DNA from: Bathynomus jamesi
Taxonomy: Eukaryota; Arthropoda; Malacostraca; Isopoda; Cirolanidae
Reading direction: 5' to 3'
Length of the DNA: 64,000 bases
NCBI GenBank assembly: GCA_023014485.1
Contig: JAJOZX010005787.1
Location: 1 to 64,000, forward strand
Shown here in pieces: positions 40,043 through 51,390 of the stretch; the stretch's first letter is position 1, and every line of letters begins with the position of its first letter. Under the pieces are notes generated by a model. It made no database searches. It was given only the letters and a program-made list of their open reading frames with translations, and was not told the DNA's origin. Position numbers and translations under genes: made by a program.

Positions 40043-41381
40043 CGAGGTGTGTTCAAAAAGTTCCAGAACTGGTTATGCTGTGCGCGCATCACATGACGCG
40101 CATGCGCGTCATGTGATGCATGTTGTAGTGTGACTCAGTCTGTGTCCAAAGATGGTTACCGCTTGTTGATATCGTATTTTGTTCTCTCGATATTTACTGT
40201 TTTGTAAAGTCATTTCGTGTGTTTTGTCGCATTATGTGCATTCGAATAATGGCTACTGTTGAAAGAACAACGTGTGTGTGCATAAAATTTTGCGTTAAGC
40301 TGGGCAAAGACTGCTTCTGAAACCCATGTTATGCTGAACTCAGCATTTGGCAATAACGCCTCAAGTCGGACAACCAATTTTGAGTGGCACAAGCGCTTTA
40401 AGGAAGGCCGAACGTCGACGGAGGACGATGCAAGGGTGAGACGACCTTCCACTTCAAGAACTGATGACACTGTTGCTTGTGTTCGTGAAATGAATCGAGG
40501 GAACTGTGCATTGACAGTCAGGGAAGTCGCAGACGAATTGTACATTTCGATAGGATCATGTCATACGATACTCAGAGAGAATTTGGGGATGCGTCGTGTG
40601 TGAGCCAAATTTGTGCCACGACTCTTGACTGCCGAGCAGAAAGAGCAACGTGTTGTTGTCTCAAGACCTTCTTTAACGTTCCAATCTTGATGAAAATTTT
40701 CTCAGAAAGATCGTTACGGGTGACGAGACGTGGGTGTATGGGTATGACGTTGAAACAAAACAGCAATCATCGCAATGGAAGTGCGAGACGTCCCCGAGAC
40801 CGGAAAAAGCACGGCAAGTCCGATCGAATGTGAAGGCAATGCTGGTCGTTTTTTTCGATTACTACGGACTCGTTCATTACAAATTCGTCCCTAGAGGTCA
40901 AACAGTTAACCAACAGTTTTAGTTGGAAATACTGAAGCGCGTGCAAGACGCAGCAAGAAGAAAACGGCCTGAAAGTTGGAAAGCAGGAACGTGGATGTTG
41001 CACCATGACAATGCGTCCGCACACACAGCGTTGTCAATTCAGCAGTACCTGGCGAAGCACAACGTCGTAGTCGTTCCCCAGCCCCCGTATTCTCCAAATC
41101 TGTCCCCGGCAGACTTTTTAGTTTTCTCAGAATTTAAATTTGCATTGAAAGGTCGAAGATTTCAAAGTGTGGAAGAAATTATTCAAAGTGCGACAAACAA
41201 ACTGAAGGCGGTCAGGAATATGGCCTACCACGAATGCTTTCAAAAGTGGAAACGCCGTTGGGAACGATGTATATATATCTGCACAAGGAGACTACTTTGA
41301 AGGGGACAACATCAATTAGATAATAAATGTTACCAGAAAGTTTTTGTGGGATCAGTCCGGGAACTTTTTGAACACACCCCG
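40043..41381 (+). mobile_element. Mariner element, full length, decayed
   Basis: Ends CGAGGTGTGTTCAAAAAGTT and, inverted, CGGGGTGTGTTCAAAAAGTT; TA at 40041-40042 and 41382-41383. Length 1339 bp, normal for mariner. It holds one transposase gene. Confidence 0.95.
40249..41300 (+). pseudogene. Mariner transposase (HTH plus D,D34D-type core)
   Basis: Start ATG 40249 (MATVERTTCVCIKFCVKLGK). The HTH region continues in a second frame: MLNSAFGNNASSRTTNFEWH, RFKEGRTSTEDDARVRRPST and SCHTILRENLGMRRV, then a TGA at 40602. The catalytic boxes are all readable across frames: TGDETWVYGYD, HHDNASAHTA and YSPNLSPADFLVFSEFK, giving three Asp residues as in mariner. Shifts occur near 40320, 40650 and 40720, and a TAG at 40921 replaces a codon between QQF and LEIL. 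C-terminal text WKRRWERCIYI is intact. Not functional. Confidence 0.95.
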
Positions 41382-41383
41382 TA

Positions 41384-41872
41384 GTAGTGGTCAATATAAA
41401 GCAGTCATAAGATAGTGTGAACAGAAAGAGGAAATTGCAAGACTATGGAAGAACCCTTCTTCAAATATTCTTAATAATGTGGGAAGGATTAATCTTAATA
41501 CGGGACTGCAATGAAACATCTGTGGGAGGTTCCAAGGCAAATACCTGGGCTTCAGTTCCTGAAATTAAGAGTCTGATTAAAGAGTTAAAACTGGTTCTGA
41601 CTCACGGGTGGATAACCAGTCATATATGAACACTTAAAATCTGCCAAAGATATGGGGAGTCTGCATATCTCATTGCTTTTCTCAGCCATACTTACTCCTG
41701 CAGAGTTTATGAGGGTATATATCTTACCCCTTGTCAGAAATATATATAGGGACATTTTATCCAGCAATAATAACAGGCCTCTTACTGTCACGTCCTGCTT
41801 CCCGAAACTAATGAAAGACTTTTACTATAGCAGATATATGATTGGATATGCACATCTCCGAATCAATATGGG
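41384..41872. other. Spacer without recognised genes
   Basis: Short frames only. Confidence 0.45.
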
Positions 41873-41968
41873 TTTAACCCTTTAAGGACGAAAGGTGCAA
41901 ATTGCTAACGTTTCAATTACACGCATTCATAACTTAACCCTACAAAAAATTCAGGGCTTAAAGGGTTA
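41873..41968. mobile_element. Possible 96-bp MITE
   Basis: TTTAACCCTTTAAG at the left and its exact inverse at the right bracket ~70 bp. No target duplication could be fixed. Confidence 0.5.
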
Positions 41969-42198
41969 AAAGGTTCCCACTCAATTGATCTGTATATCTA
42001 TGTATTGGAATGGGCCTTCTTTTAATTGATTTTTAAATCACCGTTCAGTTTATCATATAATGATTAACATACGAAAATTATAATCAGGATTAATGTATAA
42101 TTATTAAATTATATCCAATGGAAATGGATTTTAGTTCTCACAAGGCCACAATGCTGCCTGTATCATGTGTATCCGAGTGTTGCCAATGGGTTATCCGA

Positions 42199-42380
42199 AT
42201 GTGTGTGTGTGTGTGTGTCATCGGGCTGGAGGTAGTTGACCTTTGGGTATGGGGATGTAAATAGAAAAATCATAATAATAATAATATTCACCATTGACCG
42301 ACCCCCAACAGGGGAAATAATAATAATAATAATAATAATAATAATTTATTCAACCCTAGAGAGAGAGAGAGAGAGAGAGA
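42199..42380. repeat. Microsatellite cluster (GT)n, (AAT)n, (GA)n
   Basis: (GT)n at 42199-42218, ATA/AAT tracts at 42262-42288 and 42317-42345, and (GA)n at 42357-42380. Interrupted by CCGACCCCCAACAGGGG. Confidence 0.9.
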
Positions 42381-42588
42381 ATGTATTACATTATATTTCA
42401 ATTACTTATTTAGTGTATTGACCCATTATCAGGGTATCGGGTATTTACACAGATGTGACCGGAGAGATAAAACGAAAAATGCCGACTTGGTTAAACCACA
42501 CCTACAAAATGCATTTACGACGAGGTGTAGAAACAGTAAGTTACATATATATATGGAATGAATTTCACACTTAAACACGTGAAACGAA

Positions 42589-42709
42589 TGATGCAAACCC
42601 ATAAGGGAAAAGAAAAAAATTACCAAGGCCTTTCGTGTATTCAGCAGTACACCTCGTCAGGTAACGAAAGGCCTTGGAATAATTTTTTCTTTTTCCTTGT
42701 GGGTTTGCA

Positions 42710-42712
<3 letters not shown>
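42589..42712. repeat. Inverted repeat around CCAAGGCCTTTCG
   Basis: TGATGCAAACCCATAAGGGA at the left and its near inverse at the right enclose CCAAGGCCTTTCGT / ACGAAAGGCCTTGG with loop GTATTCAGCAGTACACCTCG. The loop sequence recurs, diverged, at about 52770-52800 and inverted near 53370. Confidence 0.75.
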
Positions 42713-42744
<32 letters not shown>

Positions 42745-42906
42745 GGGTGTGTGGCAGCCCCCACATATTTTTACATATATATATATATATATATATACAT
42801 ACCAGGAGAAGAATGGTGCATGAAAGATAGGTTAGGTTGCTATACTCTATAGGTTAGGTTACTATACTCTATATGGTAGGTTAGGTTAGGTTAGGTTAGG
42901 TTATTC
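42710..42906. repeat. (CA)n, (TA)n and GGTTA tracts
   Basis: (CA)n 42710-42741 and (TA)n 42772-42797, followed by GATAGGTTAGGTTGCTATAC repeated twice with variation and a (GGTTA)5 tract at 42872-42903. A 13-base C run is at 42952-42965. Confidence 0.85.
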
Positions 42907-42989
42907 TATATTCAATTTTCTACTTTATTTTTGGTGGGTTGGCACCCCTCACCCCCCCCCCCCCCACTCATCCTTTTTTATTTTTTACT

Positions 42990-45009
42990 TTTTCTGGGAA
43001 GCTAGGTAACTGTTGGGCAACAGTGAATGAATGATTATTACATGTGAGTGTAAACTTACTAAGGAGTATATGGTGAATACAGAACTTCATCCAATCCTCA
43101 GGAACAATTTATGAATTATCTTCAGTATACAGTATATGCGGACATACTACTAAGAATGAAATTTATGCACAGCTGTATCACTTTAGTATTGTGCTTAAAA
43201 TTACAATCTTAATCTCTTGAATATATGTAACATAGATCTAAACCACTGTAAACGCAGCTGAGGGAATATGGTATTTCATTCTCTTATCTTTTTCTTACTC
43301 TGGTGTAAATATAGCTTCAGAAGGAATCATATATTGTATCTATACAGTAAATAGCTATTATGAAGTTATTCTTTTAAGAGAATGAATAATAATAATAATA
43401 ATGTGGAAAGCATGAACGATTGATTCTGAATGTAATGGAGGCTTTTAAAAATTTCAAACGCCATCAAGGTGAGCACTGTCAGGGCAGAAGACAAGGTTTA
43501 CGTGGGCGTACTATATGCAGTTTCTTTTGAGAATCTCTCAACGGTTATATTTATTTTGTGAGCCGACCAAAGATCGAGGAGAATTATATATGTTAAATTT
43601 TACATCGTCTTTATCATTGTCGTTATCGTCGTCATAAACTTTTACTAAGTAAAGCCGATTAAATATTTCATCTGCCATTTTAGTTTTTGCATTTTCTGCC
43701 AAATTATGCAATGTATAGCTACTATGCAAATTATTTTAAAACTCGAAGGTGACGCACATTTTGCAAAATAACCTTTTTAGCTCGGATTTGGCGACTCCGG
43801 CTTCTTTTTTTTTTTTTCAATATTGGTGGTCAAAAGTAAATGATATGAACTTTAAAATATACTATTCGAATTTTTACATTTAAGGATAGTGTTATTGCTC
43901 TAGAACTTATGCGTTTTTGCTATTTAGATTTTTTTTTTTTTTTTTTTTGGTCTCACATATTTTTGTCTCGCATATTTTGTATTTTGTCTCGAATTTTTTG
44001 TGAACATAGTTTCAGGAAATACACATTTTTTTACTTAGATTTTTTTCTTTATTTTAATGTTTGGGTGGTCAACAGTAAAGTATATGAAATTAAGAATTAG
44101 CATTAATTCTATCTAGTTTTTACATTTAGTTAATGAAAATAGTATCATGTCAGAGTTTGAGACATTTTTGTAGTGTGTGTGTGTGTGTGTGTGTGTTCCT
44201 GGCTACAATCGCGACACACACTCGTGTAGCGACATTAGCGGTATCACCATAGATGCAGATTTAGTTTTTTTGAAAATCATAAAATATCATGAGAAAATGG
44301 CTATAATGAAAGTCAGTTTCCGTTAAATTAATTAATTTATTTAGATCGAGTTAAATGTCGTTATTCACAACTGAAGATATAAAAATATCACGATTTTATA
44401 CGATAACCACAGCTATGTGAGTGTGTGTGAGTGCGTTAAACTTATTATATGTTCAAACTCGGTCGACTCGCCGGTCTGGGCGGTTTTCTACTGTAGTTTA
44501 ATATTCTCGCTTCATATTACAGTCTCCAGATTTATGAATAATGATGTAAAAAAAACATAAATATTTTGCGGAAACTATCAAAGAGTGAGCAAGGTGCAAT
44601 TTCTAAGTCTCAAATAAGGTGCGTTTATGCGCTGCATGGGAGTTAGATTTATATATACTGTATACAGTATATGGCTATATGCGGTTGATATAACGTTCTG
44701 CGAGTAGCTATAAGTAATAAAATGTTACGAGCATCGGACATATTGGGATTCCATTATAAAGGAAAGGTTCCCCCCCACCCCCGAGATCTTTTGAACACAG
44801 ACTAAAAATACTTTCTGGATTATAGAAATTAAGAATAATTGGGGGTATAACAGTTAGATAGATGTTTAGCTTGATTTAAAGTTGCGAATAAAGATTCGGT
44901 TACAAACAAAATTTCCGTAAAGCATAAAAAATTACTAATTGGTGATAATATTCTGTTTTTCTTTGGATATTTTATTATTTTTTGGTGACTAATAAAATTT
45001 CAAAAATAA
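42990..45009. other. AT-rich stretch with (GT)n, no gene recognised
   Basis: (GT)n at 44174-44196, T runs at 43806-43819 and 43928-43948. A 63-codon minus frame at 43538-43729 carries an acidic DDDNDNDKDD run but no recognised domain. Confidence 0.5.
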
Positions 45010-45017
45010 AACTTAAT

Positions 45018-45255
45018 GGTACGTGTAGGTTATCTAGCCCCCCCCCCACCACCAATTTTGACAGAATATTTTCGTTAAAACTAACGAAAATATCACGACT
45101 TAACCTAACCAATTAAACAAACAATGTTATAATTAATAATAGATCAACTGTACGCCCTTGATAATTGGTTAGGTTAAGTCGTGATATTTTCGTTAGTTTT
45201 AACGAAAATATTCTGTCAAAATTGGTGGGGGGGGAGGAGATAACCTACAAGTACC
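45018..45255. mobile_element. P family palindromic MITE with different outer arms (P5)
   Basis: Ends GGTACGTGTAGGTTATCT and, inverted, GGTACTTGTAGGTTATCT; exact 8-bp duplication AACTTAAT at 45010-45017 and 45256-45263. The inner arms (TTCGTTAGTTTT mirrored, AAAATATCACGACTTAACC) match the P family core. The outer arms instead match element Q. The G/C runs of ~10 lie at corresponding places in both arms. Confidence 0.9.
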
Positions 45256-45263
45256 AACTTAAT

Positions 45264-45657
45264 TATTAGCTTTTAGTTAATTTTTAGACTGTTAAGAAAT
45301 TTTATGTTTTTAGGCGAACTTTTTTTCAAAACTAAACATGGAAATAAAACAATCCATATGGCTTGTTATTGTTGTTAATTGCATGAATTACCCTCTGTAC
45401 AAACAGCTAGGGTCATATGACGAAGGGGACTTACAGGTTTAAGTTAAATCCGAACTACGGAGGGCTACATAATTGTCATGCAGAGGACGGTCACCCACCC
45501 AATATTGTTTAATTTTAATTATCAATTTCTTCGTGTAACAAATACGAACAGTATTGGATGAATTGTGGTTACTTGCAACTTCAAACAAAGTACTAAGTTC
45601 CCGGGTTTATTGCGATTTTCTCTTAATATGTGTGTGTATATATATATATATATATAT
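45264..45657. other. Spacer ending in (TA)n
   Basis: Nothing recognised; (TA)n from 45632 abuts P6. Confidence 0.5.
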
Positions 45658-45857
45658 GGATCAAGTAAATATAAGCACCCCAGCCTTCTTTAATTAGCCT
45701 TATAATGCTAACTAACGAATATCACGACCTAACCTAACCAGTCGTTAAGTCAACTGTACGCCCTTGACGATTGGTTAGGTTAGGTCGTGATATTTTCGTT
45801 AGTTAGCCTTATCAGGCTAATTAAAGAAGGCTGGGGGTGCTTATCTTTACTTGATCC
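45658..45857. mobile_element. P family palindromic MITE (P6)
   Basis: Ends GGATCAAGTAAATATAAGCA and its near inverse, then CCCCAGCCTTCTTTAATTAG as in P1. It lies in a (TA)n tract; ATATATAT on both sides is compatible with an 8-bp duplication but not informative. Confidence 0.85.
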
Positions 45858-45899
45858 ATATATATACATATATATAATAATATATATATATATATATAT

Positions 45900-46330
45900 G
45901 GTACTTGTGGGTTATCTGTCGCCACTTTTTAATTTAATTTTCCAACTTTTTCACAAATACAGATGTGTTATCATGTTGCCATTTTTACAAAAATGTTTTT
46001 ACGCCTCGTGAACAGGCTCTCATCGATCTCAACCACTATTCCTTCTAACCTAACCTAACCTAACCTAACCTAATCTAACCTAAGGGGTCATTTATTTTTT
46101 AGTTAGGTTAGGTTAGGTGTGTGGTTAGGTTAGTGTGAGGTTAGGTTAGTGTGAGGTTAGGTTAGATTAGGTTAGGTTAGGTTAGAAGGAATAGTGGTTG
46201 AGATCGATAAGAGCCTGTTCACGAGGCGTAAAAACATTTTTGTAAAAATGACAACATGATAACACACATCTGTATTTGTGAAAAAGTTGGAAAATTAAAT
46301 TAAAAAGTGGCGACAGATAACCCACAAGTA

Positions 46331-46332
<2 letters not shown>
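45900..46332. mobile_element. 433-bp palindromic MITE (Q) with inverted telomere-like cores
   Basis: Ends GGTACTTGTGGGTTATCTGT and its inverse; arms ~150 bp. The left arm ends in (CCTAA)n (46047-46083), the right begins with (TTAGG)-type repeats (46098-46187), so telomere-like pentamers face each other across a short GGGGTCATTTATTTTTTAG spacer. (TA)n flanks both sides. No coding sequence. Confidence 0.9.
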
Positions 46333-46378
<46 letters not shown>

Positions 46379-47763
46379 CAGTGCCCGCGAAAAGTATCCG
46401 ATCACTCAAGAAAATACAATATTTTCCCTTGATATTCAGAGACACGTAATTCACTTTCTATTTGTTCTAGCGACATCTGGTAACTTTGAGGTTGCTCGCT
46501 GATATGAGAGCTATCCAACGCATTCTCAAATTAGTGTTCTGGTAGCCTTCGTTGCGGGTGGCTGTGTCTCAAATTTGTCAGATTTCACTGTTTGTGTAAA
46601 TTTCTTGATTTTTTTTTTTTTTTACAGAAAGTGGTGTAAATAAAATTTATATAATGTGTGCTAAAAAACAACTTAAGAGTGATTGTCGAGGTGCTATTGT
46701 TGCTTTGCATGCATGTGGGAAATCACAGAGACAGATAGCTAAGGAATTAAACATATCCCAAAGTACCGTTAATTTATGGGTTTCACGGGCTAAGAACAAT
46801 GGTGGCCTAACCACGCCAGTCCCTAAAAAACGATCTGGCAGACCGAGAAAAACAAATTCGCGAACAGACAAACTTATGAAACGTTTAGTATTGAAAAACC
46901 CAACAATAACTGCGAAAGAAATAAAATTTAATATGAATAATTTGTTATCTGGTGTTTCTGAACGAACTATCCAGGAGCGGCTCCAAAAAGAACTCGGATT
47001 ACCATCTCGCCATGCTGCTAAGAAACCGTTCATTAATGAAAAAATGCGTAAAAAACGTGTCGCATTTTGTAAAAAATACATTCATTGGACTGTTGATGAC
47101 TGGAAGAAGGTTTTATTTAGCGATGAGTCGACATTTTTGACATTCAGAAGTTGTCCAAAAAGGTTCGCCGGCCTATTGGCTCAAATAGGATGGACCCTAA
47201 ATACACCCTAAAGACAATGAAACACCCTCCAAGTGTGATGGTTTGGGGTTGTTTCGGTTACTATGGGCGTGGAAACTTATATTTTCTTCCGAAGAACACA
47301 ACTATGAATGGTGCACGGTATTTAGCAATGCTACAGGATAAACTTCCAATGGCAATGGCAATCCAAAGGACAAAAACATACATGCATGATGGTGCACCAT
47401 GTCACAGGGCCAAAATAGTGACAAAATGGATTACTGACAATAAATTTGATATTTTGGATTGGCCTGGTAATAGTCCAGATCTCAATCCGATAGAAAATCT
47501 GTGGCTAATAATAAAAAATAAGGTTGAATGCCACGACACTGGCTCAGTCGAAAAATTACAAGAGGCCATCAAAAAGGTATGGTGCAAGGAAATATCAGTG
47601 GAAGTTTGTCAAAACTTGATTAAATCCATGCCAAAACGTCTAGAACAAGTCATCCAAACCAAAGGACAGATGACAAAATACTAATATAAGGTTAGTATAC
47701 ATTTAAACATTGTTTTTTATGTAAAAAATACAAATTTCAAGGGTGATCGGATACTTTTCGGGG

Positions 47764-47768
<5 letters not shown>
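46379..47768 (+). mobile_element. Tc1-type transposon, nearly intact
   Basis: Ends CAGTGCCCGCGAAAAGTATC and, inverted, AGTGCCCCGAAAAGTATCCG; ~28-bp TIRs. TA precedes it (46377-46378), and it runs into (TA)n on the right. 1390 bp with one transposase gene. Confidence 0.9.
46654..47684 (+). pseudogene. Tc1 transposase (DD34E) with one frameshift
   Basis: ATG at 46654. Paired HTH: ALHACGKSQRQIAKELNISQ and STVNLWVSRAK, then the GRPRKT hook, second HTH (ISERTI-like VSERTIQERLQ). Catalytic residues: Asp157 in LFSDEST; then HDGAPCHRA; then PDLNPIENLW, with 34 residues between the second Asp and the Glu, the Tc1 spacing. A single 1-base indel near 47150 separates the 46654-47211 frame from the 47151-47684 frame; no other damage is visible. 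Ends QTKGQMTKY. Recently active lineage (inference). Confidence 0.95.

Positions 47769-47824
<56 letters not shown>
47768..47824. repeat. (TA)n between two transposons
   Basis: About 28 TA units separate the Tc1 element from the mariner remnant that follows. Confidence 0.95.
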
Positions 47825-47828
<4 letters not shown>

Positions 47829-49370
47829 CCAGAAAATGTCCCTATTTCTAAATAAATGTTCTAAGCTAAAAATAAATGGAATCTAGACACAAGGACAAAC
47901 GCAATACATACGTAAAACATAAAAGTTTATAACCTTAATTAAACAACATGCTCAGTGTAATCGCCAGTTTTTTCTAACACAATATTCAACCTTGCAAATA
48001 TTTGGCAAAAGGTTTGGAAATAGTTCAGCTGGGATGTTGTTCATTACTTCATAGACTTTTCTCTTTAGGTCTTCAAGTGTCTTAAGCTTGGTAGAATAGA
48101 TCCTGTCTTTTATGTAACCCCACAAAAAAAGTCAGGAAGTGTAAGGTCAGGTGAATATGGGGGCCATTCCACTGACTCATGCAGGAGATTACTCGCCCAG
48201 AAAATGCTTCCTCAAAAATTGGAGAGTTTTACAAGCAGCGTGTGTGTGGGGGGGGGGGCCTCCATCCTGCTGAAACCACTGTGAATCTGAGGTAATGCAG
48301 TTATTTCTTTTACGGGATAAACTAATTAGCTGTGGTAAGTACACATCTTGTAGCATCTGACGATATGAATTTTGCGTTACCTTACTGCTTTCCAGTTTCA
48401 TTCGCAAAGAAGTTAGGACCTCCTACAGCATACCACCCAACAGCGACCCAAATGTTGAGTTTAACAACACTACGTGGAAACTCTGTTGGAGCACCAGCAT
48501 GACTTCCCCAATAACGAAAGTTTTGCTTATTAATCTCCCTAGACATAACACTCGTCTGTGAAGTGAATGCATTTCAAAAACTTAGGATCTTTTTCTAGCT
48601 TTGCTAACATCCATGTTGCGAATTCCATTCGTTTTTGTTTTTAAACATTAGTCAGGGAAGCTTATGAATGAGTTCTGTAGGAAAAAATGGTTTAATTCGG
48701 CACGAAGTATACGATGCACAGATGTTCATGAAATACTTCTGCTGACAAACGTCAAATTGACTTCTGCAGACTGCGCTCAATAATTTCATAAACCATATTT
48801 ACGTGTTGCACAGTTCTTGTGGATTGTCACCTTCCGTTATTACCCTTATATTGATTGCTTACATTTCCTTTTGTTTGAAATTTTCTAACAATTGGTGATA
48901 TTGTCTTTCTATCGGGTGGATTTCTGTTTCCATATTCTCTGCAAAAGTTCCTCTGCACTTGCGACACAGAATTTTCTGTTCCAGCTGCGAACGCGGCATC
49001 ACTGTTTGGGGGTTCAGCTATACTGTTCCATGTAGACTAGGTTCTTAATGAGGTTTAGTCAAGACTTACTGTGGCTTTCCTTAAAGACTATAGCCTAGTA
49101 AGGCTTTCTATGGCCTTACTAGGCTATAGTCTATTGGTAGCGGTATCGTTATTGCTTTTAGTATAAAATGGTGAAAGAACGGTTTTAATATACAAAGTTT
49201 ATTAGTTATTAAGTAATGAAAGGTTAAAAATGTATAGGTATATGCATAAAGGTATATACGAAATAAAAACTCCAATATGTTACCTATGTGAGAAGAAAAC
49301 TCCAATAATAAAATATACATTTATTACAAAATAACGGGCAAATAAAAATAGGGACTATTTTTGGGACACC
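47825..49370 (-). pseudogene. Mariner-type transposase remnant (DUF4817-like)
   Basis: Read on the minus strand, the C-terminal part is clear: QWFQQDGGPPPHTHAACKTL (second catalytic box), then FLWGYIKDRIYSTKLKTLED and LKRKVYEVMNNIPAELFPNL. N-terminal traces lie at 49000-48800 (CREYGNRNPPDRKTISPIVR). Frames are broken throughout. Candidate TIRs are the similar words GTCCCTATTTCTAAATAAAT (about 47838) and, inverted, GTCCCTATTTTTATTTG near 49337-49355. Both sides meet (TA)n. Element limits are approximate. Confidence 0.75.
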
Positions 49371-49576
49371 AATATATATATATATATATATATATAAAAT
49401 TTTATATATATATAACCGCTCATAAGTCTGAAACTGAACAAAAACGCAAACAAAAAAATATAACTGCATTTCTGGTTTAATACATAATTTAGATTATAGG
49501 ATACAGCGCCCAGTATAATTAAATACAGCAAATGATTACTAACATACAAAGAGAGGGCAATATTCAGTATTTAGAG

Positions 49577-50012
49577 CAGTGGTTCTTAACCTTTTTAGGC
49601 TGCGACCCAAATTCTGTTCGCGGGGCTAGCTCGGCGACACATGTCTTCAAACAGTTCACTTGTAATAGATAATAAAATAAATAATTAATTGTAAAATGAT
49701 TAAGGATAACATAAATAAATGATAAATGACAATTTAATAGGCTGACCATGCGTACCGTTTTGAACGGGACAGTACCGTTTTTTTTATATTTCCTGGCCGT
49801 CCCGTCGTTTTAATAAAAATGTCAATTTTGTCCCGGTTTATGTACTTACTTTTTCATGAATACAGAATATTACATAACCCCCGTCCCTTTTTTGCCATCC
49901 CAATGTCCCGTTTTTGTCTCAAGGAAATATGGTCAGCCTACAATTTAATGACCCAATCAAAATGGCTTGGCAACCCAATTTTCGGTCGTGACCCAGGGGT
50001 TAAGAACCACTG
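49577..50012. mobile_element. hAT-like MITE, itself interrupted
   Basis: TIR CAGTGGTTCTTAACC and its exact inverse; exact 8-bp duplication ATTTAGAG at 49569-49576 and 50013-50020. The interior has GGCTGCGACCC and GGTCGTGACCC subterminal words. It interrupts the minus-strand Tc1 remnant that follows. Confidence 0.9.
49738..49940. mobile_element. 203-bp MITE nested inside the hAT-like MITE
   Basis: TIR TAGGCTGACCAT and its exact inverse; exact 8-bp duplication CAATTTAA at 49730-49737 and 49941-49948. The interior repeats CCGTTTT/CCCGTC words. Confidence 0.9.
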
Positions 50013-50020
50013 ATTTAGAG

Positions 50021-50900
50021 TGATCCCTTCGAGCACGAATGATAGCTTCACATCTCGAAAGCATCCAATCAACCACAACCTGTAGTCTTTCCGTAGGAAT
50101 CGCTTGCCATATTGAATTTACAATTCGCCAGATGTCCTTTCGGCTTGTTGGCTTTACTTTTGAGACATTCTGTTTTAGTTTTTTCCATAAATCTCCGATG
50201 GAGTTTAGATCAGGACCTTGTGGTGGAAACTTCAGCACTTGGATCCTCAGAATCTGCTCCATGCCTCTCCAAGTAAGCCTAGTTGTGCATTACAGTATTG
50301 TATGTTTTGCGTCGTTGTCTTGCTGGAAGTTAATCTCAAGTAAACGAACATCATTCGGCAGTGCATCTAAACCAGATATTCATTCCAGGACGTCTTATTC
50401 ATATTACAACAATTTTTACGAGGGCACACCCTCCCCTTGAACTGAAGCAACCGTATAACAGAACCAACACCATGTTTACAATTTTATAGTCTACAGTCAG
50501 CTTGAAACTTTTAATGGCTACATCGTCTCATAAACCTACGCTTTTCATCTCCAAAAAGTTCACCTTTGGTCTCATCCCTCCACAAAAATCTTATATTCGC
50601 CACGCCAGTTTTGATGCTTCTTTGCAAACTCAAACCTCCTTTTCTTATTTACTGCACATCCTATTCGATTTTTTGACACCAACTTTTCTTTGCAGCCCAC
50701 ATTCTTGGAACTTTTTTTTTTAACATTAATTTTTGGTCCTCCTGAATGGCTGCATATATATATTTCCGGAGTTGTCTCAAAGTGATTTGCTAAGAAGAGT
50801 CTTTGATTAACACAATCCTGTCCTACAGCAATTATTTTTGGCCGACTTTGTCTGCTACAAGTAGCCAAACTATTTTTCTGCAACCACTATAGGATCTTTT
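50021..50900 (-). pseudogene. Tc1-type transposase remnant
   Basis: The N-terminal side (50883-50572) reads TCSRQSRPKIIAVGQDCVNQ and CAVNKKRRFEFAKKHQNWRG with a following FVEG. The C-terminal side (50262-50021) reads LKFPPQGPDLNSIGDLWKKL, where the catalytic Glu of NPIENLW is changed to Gly, then KQNVSKVKPTSRKDIW. The centre is full of stops. Confidence 0.8.
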
Positions 50901-51296
50901 GAACTGTTCCTTTGGATATTCCGAGCTTCACTGCAATTTCCCTTTAGCTGTAGCCTTGTGTACATAGAGTGAGTACTTAGGTTCTCAATTTGCATGTTAA
51001 TTATCTGGTCACTTCTTAGTGGAAAAGATTGTTGGACATCTTAGAAGTCTTAGTACATGTGGCCTCGTATCAGTATTAAAACAATAAAGTGAGAATAATA
51101 AATTATATATAGAAATGCAAGCATCCTACGAAACTTACAAACTCAAACTATAGTCTGCACCACTATTTGTGTGGTGTATAAAAAAGTTTTCGCTCAACAT
51201 ATAAGTATATACTATATGTAAAGTACCTTATATTCGGTTGGTTTGTTCCATGTCTTAGATGCACGAAAAAAAAACTGGACTTGGAATTATGATGGG

Positions 51297-51298
<2 letters not shown>

Positions 51299-51376
<78 letters not shown>
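51299..51376. repeat. (TA)n tract, 78 bp
   Basis: Thirty-nine TA units bordering the next Tc1 remnant. All translated frames over it are artefacts. Confidence 0.95.
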
Positions 51377-51380
<4 letters not shown>

Positions 51381-51390
51381 ACAGCTGGCA

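Noticed and set aside
43538..43729. Small acidic protein gene on the minus strand
   Set aside because: The DDDNDNDKDD run reflects a local TCGTCG/TCATTG repeat; no domain or start context stands out.
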